From contig NZ_FUYX01000002.1 of the NCBI RefSeq assembly GCF_900168195.1, positions 193,501 through 257,500 on the forward strand: 64,000 nucleotides of DNA, in the 5' to 3' direction. A program made the translations under genes and the position numbers. Positions 58,084 to 64,000 of this stretch are shown piece after piece; the first letter of the stretch is position 1; every line of letters starts with the position of its first letter. The notes under the pieces were generated by a model that had not been told where the DNA came from, did not search any database, and saw only the letters and a program-made list of their open reading frames with translations. The stretch is from Allobosea thiooxidans. GTDB lineage: Bacteria > Pseudomonadota > Alphaproteobacteria > Rhizobiales > Beijerinckiaceae.

Positions 58084-58938
58084 TCAGGCCGGCTGCGCCG
58101 CCCCGCCTGCGCGGCGTGCGGCGCGGCGCAGGTTGACGACGAGCGCGACTGCGAAGAGCGCGGCCTGGACCACAACGATGCAGGGGCCGCTGGCGGCGTC
58201 GAGATGGTAGCTGAGGATCGTGCCGGCGAGGCTCGAGATCAGCGCCGAGGCGACGGCGACGGCGAGCATGCGGTCGAAGCGGCGCGTCGTCAGGAAGCCG
58301 ATCGCGCCGGGCGCGATCAACATCGCGACGACGAGGATGATGCCGACGGCCTTGAGCGCCACGACGATGGTCAGTGCGAGCAGCGCCAGCAGGCCGAAAT
58401 GCAGCCAGCCGACCGGCAGGCCGATGGCACGGGCATGGCCTGGGTCGAAGGCGTGCAGCAGCAGGTCGCGGCGCTTCGCCAGCAGGATCGCGGCGGTCGG
58501 CACGGCGATCGCCGCCGTCTCGGCGATGTCGGGCCAGCGCACGCCCAGCATGTCCCCGAAGAGGATGTGCATGAGATGCTGATCGCTGTCGACCTTGACG
58601 AAGAGGACGAGGCCGAGCGCGAACATGCCGGAGAAGACGATGCCCATCACCGTATCTTCCTTCACCCGGCTGTTCTGCTTGAGATAGCCGATGCCGATCG
58701 CGCAGCCGAGCCCGGCCCCGAAGGCGCCGAGCGCGAAGGGCAGGCCGGTGACATGGGCCAGGACGACCCCGGGCAGGATCGCATGCGAGACTGCGTCGCC
58801 CATCAGCGACCAGCCCTTCAGAACGAGGAAGCAGGAGAGCACGGCGCAGACGGCGCCGACCATGAGCGCGACGATGAGCGCGCGCTGCATGAACTCGTGG
58901 GCGAGGGGAGCCAACAGCCAGGTTTCGACGAAGCTCAT
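58084..58938 (-). CDS. sitD: Mn/Fe ABC transporter permease
   Basis: A 284-residue inner-membrane permease of the ABC-3 (ZnuB/MntB/SitD) family with about eight hydrophobic segments. The N-terminal [22 protein letters not shown] is the hallmark. SRVKEDTVMGIVFSG and VAMLIAPGAIGFLTT are also conserved. It overlaps the upstream permease gene by four bases (ATGA) and is the last gene of sitABCD. Confidence 0.9.
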   Translation of the reverse strand: MSFVETWLLAPLAHEFMQRALIVALMVGAVCAVLSCFLVLKGWSLMGDAVSHAILPGVVLAHVTGLPFALGAFGAGLGCAIGIGYLKQNSRVKEDTVMGIVFSGMFALGLVLFVKVDSDQHLMHILFGDMLGVRWPDIAETAAIAVPTAAILLAKRRDLLLHAFDPGHARAIGLPVGWLHFGLLALLALTIVVALKAVGIILVVAMLIAPGAIGFLTTRRFDRMLAVAVASALISSLAGTILSYHLDAASGPCIVVVQAALFAVALVVNLRRAARRAGGAAQPA

Positions 58939-59798
58939 GGCGTGGCCTCCGGCAACGGGCGGCGCGCCGCCCGGGCAGCGGCGAGGCGGCCATGCTTCGG
59001 CGCGAAGACGAAGGCGAGCAGGAAGAGCAGCGTCTGGAACACGACGATCAGACCGCCGGTCGACCCGTCGAGGAAGTAGCTGAGATAGGCGCCGATGGCG
59101 CTGGTCGAAACGCCCATCGTCACCGCGAGGGCAATCAACCGGCCGAAGCGGTCGGTCAGCAGATAGGCGGTGGCGCCCGGCGTCACCACCATGGCGATGA
59201 CGAGGCAGGCACCGACGGTCTGGAGCGCGGCGACCGTGCAGGCGCTGAGCAGCACGAAGAACAGGATCTTCAGCCGCACGGGATCGAGCCCGACGGTGCG
59301 TGCCTGGTTCTCGTCGAAGAAGACCAGCATCAGGTCCTTCCAGCGAGCCAGCAGGATGAGCAGCGAGACACCGGCGATGATCGCGACCTGGACCACGTCC
59401 TCCGGCGCGATGCCGAGGATATTGCCGAGCACGATCGACTGGACGTTGACCGATGTCGGGTTGATCGAGACGACCAGCAGGCCGACGGCGAAGAAGGTGG
59501 TGAAGACGATGCCGATCACGACATCCTCGCGCAGCTGCGTCCGCACCCTGACCAGCGCCATCGCCAGCGCCGCGAACAGGCCGGAGAGGAAGGCGCCGGC
59601 GGCATAGGGCAGCTTGATCAGATAGGCGAGGGCGACGCCAGGCACGATGGCATGGGCGAGCGCGTCGCCCATCAGCGACCAGCCCTTGAGCATCAGGTAG
59701 CAGGAGAGGAAGGCGCAGACGCCGCCGACCAGCGCCGAGACCCAGATGGCGCGCTGCATGTATTCATAGGCGAAGGGTTCGAGCAGCAGGTCGATCAT
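58935..59798 (-). CDS. sitC: Mn/Fe ABC transporter permease
   Basis: A 287-residue ABC-3 family permease, homologous to the following gene: [40 protein letters not shown] and [20 protein letters not shown]. Two dissimilar permeases in one operon are characteristic of sit/yfe manganese-iron systems rather than of zinc systems, which have one. It overlaps both neighbours by four bases. Confidence 0.9.
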   Translation of the reverse strand: MIDLLLEPFAYEYMQRAIWVSALVGGVCAFLSCYLMLKGWSLMGDALAHAIVPGVALAYLIKLPYAAGAFLSGLFAALAMALVRVRTQLREDVVIGIVFTTFFAVGLLVVSINPTSVNVQSIVLGNILGIAPEDVVQVAIIAGVSLLILLARWKDLMLVFFDENQARTVGLDPVRLKILFFVLLSACTVAALQTVGACLVIAMVVTPGATAYLLTDRFGRLIALAVTMGVSTSAIGAYLSYFLDGSTGGLIVVFQTLLFLLAFVFAPKHGRLAAARAARRPLPEATP

Positions 59799-60712
59799 CG
59801 GCGGGCATCCTGCCGGTCGAGCGGTGCGTCCTCGCCCGCCAGCGCCTTGCCGTCCTCCTCGCCATAGAGCACCAGCGGACGCTCGTCGTCGCTGATCACG
59901 GTGAGCTGGCGGGTGTCGGCATCGGCATGGAGCGCGGCACCGCCGAGCTGGATGTGGCGGAGTGCCCCGCCGAAGGCGCGCTGGAGATTGGCGGGGGTGA
60001 AGGTCGTCGCGGTCGGCCCTGCGGCGAGGACGGTGCGGTTGATGATCACGACCTGGTCGCAGAATTCCGGGATCGAGCCGAGGTTATGGGTCGAGACCAG
60101 CATCAGCCGGCCCTCGGCCCGCAATTCGCGCATCAGCGCGACGATCTGGTCCTCGGTCTTGACGTCGACGCCGGTGAAGGGCTCGTCGAGCAGGATCACC
60201 TGCCCGCCTTGTGCCAGTGCCCGCGCCAGGAAAACGCGCTTGCGCTGCCCGCCCGACAACTCGCCGATCTGGCGATGGCGGAAGGGCAGCATGTTGACGC
60301 GGGCCAGCGCCTCCCCGACCGTGTCGCGATCGGCCTGGCGGGGGATCCGCAACAGGCCCATATGGCCGTAGCGCCCCATCATCACGACGTCCTCGACCAG
60401 GACCGGAAAGTTCCAGTCGACCTCCTCGGCCTGGGGCACATAGGCGACGAGGCCGCGCTTGAGCGCCTGGCGCACCTCCAGCCCGGCGATGGCGATGTGC
60501 CCCGCGGCGGGGCGGACGAAGCCCATCAGCGATTTGAACAGGGTCGACTTGCCCGAGCCGTTGACGCCGACCAGCGCGCAGATCGTGCCGGGGCCGAGCG
60601 CGAAGGAGGCGCCTTCCACCGCGGTGACGCCGTTGCTGTAGCGGACGGTAACGTCCTCGACGGCGATCGAAGGGCGGATGTCCCGCGGCCGGGCGGCGGG
60701 AGTTGCCGTCAC
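59795..60712 (-). CDS. sitB: Mn/Fe ABC transporter ATP-binding protein
   Basis: A 305-residue ATPase. Walker A is GVNGSGKST, the signature [15 protein letters not shown] and Walker [41 protein letters not shown] is characteristic of metal-chelate (Mn/Zn/Fe) ABC ATPases. A C-terminal extension of about 50 residues follows the core. It overlaps the binding-protein and permease genes, so the operon is tightly coupled. Confidence 0.92.
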   Translation of the reverse strand: MTATPAARPRDIRPSIAVEDVTVRYSNGVTAVEGASFALGPGTICALVGVNGSGKSTLFKSLMGFVRPAAGHIAIAGLEVRQALKRGLVAYVPQAEEVDWNFPVLVEDVVMMGRYGHMGLLRIPRQADRDTVGEALARVNMLPFRHRQIGELSGGQRKRVFLARALAQGGQVILLDEPFTGVDVKTEDQIVALMRELRAEGRLMLVSTHNLGSIPEFCDQVVIINRTVLAAGPTATTFTPANLQRAFGGALRHIQLGGAALHADADTRQLTVISDDERPLVLYGEEDGKALAGEDAPLDRQDARR

Positions 60713-61626
60713 TGGCCGAAACCCTTGGCGATGGTGTCCACCGTGACCTCCATCAGCTTGAGATAGGTCGGCACCGCGCCGTTCGCGGCCGAGAGCGAGT
60801 CGACGTAGAGCACGCCACCATATTGCGCGCCCGTCTCGCGGGCGACCTGTTTCGCCGCGCGGTCGGAGATGGTGCTCTCGCTGAACACTGCGGGGATGCG
60901 GTTCTTGCGCACGGTGTCGATCAGCCGGCGCACCTGCTGCGGGGTGCCCTGCTCGTCGGCGTTGATCGGCCAGAGATAGGCTTCGCGCCAGCCATAGTCG
61001 CGGGAGAGGTAGCTGAAGGCGCCCTCGCTGGAGACGAGCCAGCGCTTCTCGGCGGGTACCTTGTCGAGGCGGGCGCGCAGCGGCGCGTCCATCGCCCGGA
61101 TCGATTCGGCATAGGCCTTGGCGTTGGCCGCATAGGTTTCGGCCTGAGCCGGATCGGCCGCGCTCAGCGCCTTGCGGATGTTCTCGACATAGATCAGTGC
61201 GTTGGCGGTCGACATCCAGGCATGCGGATTGGGCCTGCCCTCATAGGGGCCTTCCTTGATGCCCATCGGCTCGATGCCGTCGGTGACGACGGTGCTGGGC
61301 ACGTCCTTGACGTTGTCGAAAAAGCGCTCGAACCAGCGCTCGAGGTTGAGACCGTTCCAGAGCACGAGATCAGCCGATTGCGCCTTCACCACATCGAGCG
61401 GGGTCGGCTGGTAGTCGTGGATCTCGGCGCCGGGCTTGGTGATCGATTCGACGATCGCCGCAGTGCCTGCGACGTTCTGCGCGATGTCCTGGATCACCGT
61501 GAAGGTGGTGACGACGCGCAGGGGCTTGCGCGGCGTGGCCTGCGCAGAGGCGTCGGTGGCGGACAATGAAGCGGCCAGCGCGATCGCGGCGGCACCCCAA
61601 CCCAGAAACATTCGACGCGGAAGCAT
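60709..61626 (-). CDS. sitA: Mn/Fe ABC transporter substrate-binding protein
   Basis: A 305-residue periplasmic cluster A-I binding protein. The start at 61626 follows GAGGG; the leader [23 protein letters not shown] is a signal peptide with ASAQ cleavage. Metal ligands fit the family: His in EIHDYQPTP, His in NPHAWMS, Glu in FSESTISD, and Asp in VLYVDSLS. It delivers Mn(II) or Fe(II). It is divergent from the Mur/Fur regulator gene across a gap with TTGCAA repeats. Confidence 0.92.
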   Translation of the reverse strand: MLPRRMFLGWGAAAIALAASLSATDASAQATPRKPLRVVTTFTVIQDIAQNVAGTAAIVESITKPGAEIHDYQPTPLDVVKAQSADLVLWNGLNLERWFERFFDNVKDVPSTVVTDGIEPMGIKEGPYEGRPNPHAWMSTANALIYVENIRKALSAADPAQAETYAANAKAYAESIRAMDAPLRARLDKVPAEKRWLVSSEGAFSYLSRDYGWREAYLWPINADEQGTPQQVRRLIDTVRKNRIPAVFSESTISDRAAKQVARETGAQYGGVLYVDSLSAANGAVPTYLKLMEVTVDTIAKGFGQ

Positions 61627-61752
61627 GCTGACCCTCGCAGTTACGGACCGGCAGAACGCTATTGCAAACGAATTGCAATTGTCAACGCTGATGCGACCTA
61701 TTTGCGATAAGGTGGTTTTGCAAATGCCTCCTAGCATTGCTATTTGCTAGGC
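61627..61752. promoter_or_regulatory. sitA / mur divergent promoter with TTGCAA boxes
   Basis: The AT-rich gap contains three TTGCAA hexamers (61662-61667, 61673-61678, 61718-61723). The first two, five bases apart, sit in ATTGCAAACGAATTGCAATT, and AATTGCAATT is itself a perfect palindrome. This resembles alphaproteobacterial Mur/Fur sites (repeats of TGCAA). The third box is within 35 bases of the regulator start, which would allow autoregulation. Confidence 0.7.
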
Positions 61753-62208
61753 ATGACCGAAACCGACCGGCGCGTCGCCGTCTTCGAGACCCAGCTCAAG
61801 GGAGCCGGGCTGCGCATGACGCAGCAGCGGCGGCTGATCCTGCGCGTGCTGGCGGAGGCGGACGACCACCCCGATGCGAAGGGCATCTTCACCCGCGCCT
61901 TCGCCCTCGACCCGACACTGTCGCTCTCGACGGTCTACCGGACGATGAAGGTGCTGGAATCGCAAGGCGCGATCGAGCGCCACGCCTTCGAGGACGGCGT
62001 CTCGCGCTACGAGCACGCCGGCCAGGAGCACCACGACCATCTGATCGATGTCGATTCGGGCGAGGTGATCGAGTTCTCCTCGGACGCGATCGAGGAATTG
62101 CAGCGGCGCATCGCGGCGGAACTCGGCTACGAGCTCGTGCGGCATCGGCTCGAGCTCTATGGCCGCAAGAAGCAGCCGGCGCGCAAGAACGGCCGCAAGA
62201 GCGGCTAG
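61753..62208 (+). CDS. mur: Fur-family metalloregulator, probably manganese-responsive Mur
   Basis: A 151-residue repressor. The winged helix contains GLRMTQQRRLILRVLAEADDH and LSLSTVYRTMKVLESQGAIE. The metal-binding part has the Fur/Mur string HHDHLIDVDSGEVIEF; no CxxC zinc pair is seen, as is usual in the alphaproteobacterial Fur/Mur branch. It ends in a Lys/Arg-rich tail. The ATG at 61753 is preferred over a TTG nine bases earlier. Position next to sitABCD argues for Mn sensing, but Fur cannot be excluded. Confidence 0.85.
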   Translation: MTETDRRVAVFETQLKGAGLRMTQQRRLILRVLAEADDHPDAKGIFTRAFALDPTLSLSTVYRTMKVLESQGAIERHAFEDGVSRYEHAGQEHHDHLIDVDSGEVIEFSSDAIEELQRRIAAELGYELVRHRLELYGRKKQPARKNGRKSG

Positions 62209-62241
62209 AGCCCTTTTCGATCAGGCGGAGCTAGCGGAAGT

Positions 62242-62338
62242 CGTCATCGCGAGGAGCGAAGCGACGACGCTATCCAGGGGCTGGGCTGAACGTCGCAGCC
62301 AATCCTGCCTGGATTGCGTCGGTACGCTCGCAATGACG
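62242..62338. repeat. REP-like element, 'cattgcgag/caatccagg' family, copy 5
   Basis: A 97-bp diverged copy with outer arms CGTCATCGCGAG/CTCGCAATGACG and inner arms TATCCAGG/CCTGGATTG. It lies between the convergent regulator and GNAT genes. Confidence 0.7.
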
Positions 62339-62386
62339 GCGTGGTTCCGTCAAATCCGGCAGGCTCTCGATCGTGGCGCCGAAGCC

Positions 62387-62659
62387 TCAGCCGTCGATGA
62401 TGTCGTCGTATTCGCGGTGCTTCGCGATCCAGCCCTTGAGGAACTCGCAGCGGACCACGGCCTTGCGCCCGCTCGCGCGGATCAACTCGAAGACGCCCTT
62501 CGCCAGCCGCGAGCCGACGCCCTGCCCGGCGAACTGCGCGGGCACCTCGGTATGGACCAGAACCAGCCGGTTGCCGTCGCGCCTGTAAGCGACGAGGGCG
62601 GTGCCGCCGTCGAGAGCCAGTTCGAAACGGTTCTGTTCGGGATTCTCGACGACGTCCAT
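62387..62659 (-). CDS. small GNAT-like N-acetyltransferase (YjdJ type)
   Basis: A 90-residue single-domain protein. EVPAQFAGQGVGSRLAKGVFELIR is the acetyl-CoA loop of the short YjdJ/COG2388 GNAT group, and FLKGWIAKHREYDDII is its typical end. The substrate is unknown. It lies 16 bases after the opgG stop on the same strand and may be cotranscribed with it. Confidence 0.87.
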   Translation of the reverse strand: MDVVENPEQNRFELALDGGTALVAYRRDGNRLVLVHTEVPAQFAGQGVGSRLAKGVFELIRASGRKAVVRCEFLKGWIAKHREYDDIIDG

Positions 62660-62675
62660 GATCGGCTCCTCCGGC

Positions 62676-64000
62676 TCAGCCCTGTGCTTCCGAACGCCAG
62701 GGATAGCTCCAGGTTTCGGTCAGCGCCTTGCCGCCGCTCTTGAGGAAGGCGCGCATCTCGGCGAGCTGGCCGGGCTCGACCACGACATCGATGAAGGCGC
62801 GGAAGCCTTCGGTCTTCGGGTTCGGCACGATGAAGGCCCGGTCGATCCGGCCATAGGCGATCGAGGGCACGATCTCGACCTTCTCCGGCTGCTTCAAATG
62901 GTATTCGAGATCGCCGCCGGCGAAATCGACGATGAAGCGGCGGGCGCCGTCGGTCACCGGCTCGCCCGAGCCGAGCGCCTTGGGCTTGGCCTGATAGGTG
63001 TTGATCACACGCCCGCCGGGATGCAGGTCGCCGGAATCGAGCATGGCGATGAGCTTGTAGCCGAAGGAGAATTCCCGACCCGGCTCAAGCGGCGTCTTCG
63101 GCGCCCAGAGCGCGACGATGTTGTCGTTGGTCTCGTCCGTCGTCGGCATCTCGATCAGTTCGACGACGCCCTCGCCCCAGTCGCCCTGCGGCTCGATCCA
63201 GTAGGACGGCCTGAGCTCATAGGCGAGGTCGAGGTCCTGATAATGCTCGAAGGTGCGGTCGCGCTGCATCAGGCCGAAGCCGCGGATGTTGCGCTCGACG
63301 AAGGAGGAGACAGCCTGCTGCTTCGGATTGCGCAGCGGCCGCCAGATCCATTCGCCGCTGCTGGAATGAACCATCAGCCCATCCGAATCATGCAGCTCGG
63401 TGCGGAAATCGTCGAAGAAGCGGCGGTCGTTCTCGCCGGTGAAGAACATCGAGGTCAGCGGCGCGAGGCCGAGCTTCTCGACGGGCCGGCGCGGATACAG
63501 CGTGGCCGCGACGTCGACCACGGTGTCGTGGTCCGGGTAGATGGTGAAGCGATAGGCGCCGGTCACCGAGGGCGAATCGAGCAAAGCGTGGACGATGACG
63601 CGCTCGGCATCGGCCCGCGGCGCCTCGACCCAGAATTCGCGGAAGACCGGGAACTCTTCGCTCACCGTGCCGGCGCCGATGGACAGGCCGCGCGCCGAGA
63701 GACCATAGCGCTGGCCGCGGCCGAGCACGCGGAAATAGCTCGCGCCGATGAAGGAGATCAGCTCGTCGAGAACGCGTGGATCGTTGAGCGGATAGTGCAG
63801 GCGGAAGCCGGCGAAGCCGAGATTGACCGGCAGCGGCTTGTCGAAGCGGACCTTGCCGTAATCGAAGAGGTTCGCGGCATAGGGCACCGGCGTCGGCACG
63901 CCGTCGCGCACCACGTTCACCGTCACCGGCCGGGTGAACAGGAAGCCGGGATGGAACATCTGCATGCGAAAGGGCGAGCCGTTCTGGGCCAGCAGCGCCC
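62676..64000 (-). CDS. opgG: periplasmic glucan biosynthesis protein G, 5' end outside window
   Basis: At least 441 residues are visible; the frame stays open through the right edge, so the signal peptide and N-terminus are missing. Family motifs are FRMQMFHPGFLF, VPYAANLFDYG, FAGFRLHYPLN, ASYFRVLGRGQRYGLSARGL, FPVFREFWVE, and SFVERNIRGFGLMQRDR with YELRPSYWIEPQGDWGEG. The protein acts in the periplasm in making osmoregulated periplasmic glucans; the partner OpgH gene is not in view. OpgD is a close paralog, so G versus D is not certain. Confidence 0.9.
   Translation of the reverse strand, partial: ALLAQNGSPFRMQMFHPGFLFTRPVTVNVVRDGVPTPVPYAANLFDYGKVRFDKPLPVNLGFAGFRLHYPLNDPRVLDELISFIGASYFRVLGRGQRYGLSARGLSIGAGTVSEEFPVFREFWVEAPRADAERVIVHALLDSPSVTGAYRFTIYPDHDTVVDVAATLYPRRPVEKLGLAPLTSMFFTGENDRRFFDDFRTELHDSDGLMVHSSSGEWIWRPLRNPKQQAVSSFVERNIRGFGLMQRDRTFEHYQDLDLAYELRPSYWIEPQGDWGEGVVELIEMPTTDETNDNIVALWAPKTPLEPGREFSFGYKLIAMLDSGDLHPGGRVINTYQAKPKALGSGEPVTDGARRFIVDFAGGDLEYHLKQPEKVEIVPSIAYGRIDRAFIVPNPKTEGFRAFIDVVVEPGQLAEMRAFLKSGGKALTETWSYPWRSEAQG

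Overview
The window is GC-rich, tightly packed bacterial chromosome. Several things point to a Hyphomicrobiales alphaproteobacterium: the gene set (accA, ppiC-argJ, secA, serA, a Mur/Fur-like regulator divergent from sitABCD, opgG), many small DUF proteins familiar from that order (DUF930, DUF985, DUF2200, DUF2938, DUF3772-MscS), and REP-like inverted repeats built on 'cattgcgag...caatccagg'. Bosea or a close relative is my guess by inference; no rRNA or marker was available to confirm it. I saw no tRNA, rRNA, CRISPR array, prophage or insertion-sequence transposase.

Left part (1-5701): an amino-sugar locus. A GTG-started ROK repressor is divergent from nagB-nagA. Two paralogous, probably Tat-exported solute-binding proteins flank it, one on each strand. 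A Gfo/Idh/MocA oxidoreductase begins at base 65 and runs off the left edge. No sugar permease is in view. NagB and NagA both look atypical.

Middle accessory part (5983-29843): about 24 kb for taking up and breaking down small peptides and amides. It holds one Dpp/Gsi-type ABC importer (dual ATPase, two permeases) served by three paralogous family-5 binding proteins. Around it lie an alpha/beta hydrolase, a C45 (penicillin-acyltransferase-like) Ntn hydrolase, an M29 aminopeptidase, a P1/DmpA aminopeptidase, an ornithine-cyclodeaminase family protein, a fused HyuA-HyuB hydantoinase/oxoprolinase, an OPT transporter and an AroM protein with a racemase-like cysteine pair. Two GntR regulators and one IclR regulator sit divergent to, or at the head of, these operons, each with a clear palindrome in its upstream gap. 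REP-type repeats lie between the units; two inverted copies of a 95-bp cloverleaf-shaped repeat bracket the M29 gene.

Right part (29917-64000): mostly housekeeping and envelope genes. They include a TorF-type porin, an L,D-transpeptidase lipoprotein, accA, a methyltransferase divergent from gloB-cupin-GNAT, DUF2938, a ROK protein with a long N-terminal extension, a DUF3772-MscS channel with a CAP lipoprotein, a YcaQ-type DNA glycosylase, DUF930, a minus-strand run ppiC-argJ-DMT exporter-lipoprotein-mutT, then secA, an acyltransferase, DUF2200, a DHFR-like protein, qmcA-nfeD, serA, a luciferase-like oxidoreductase, and the sitABCD importer divergent from its Mur/Fur regulator over TTGCAA repeats. 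It ends with a small GNAT protein and opgG, whose 5' end lies beyond the right edge.

Start codons were moved in many genes from the longest reading frame to the site that fits a ribosome binding site, signal peptide or family start. Family names come from recognised sequence motifs, not database searches.
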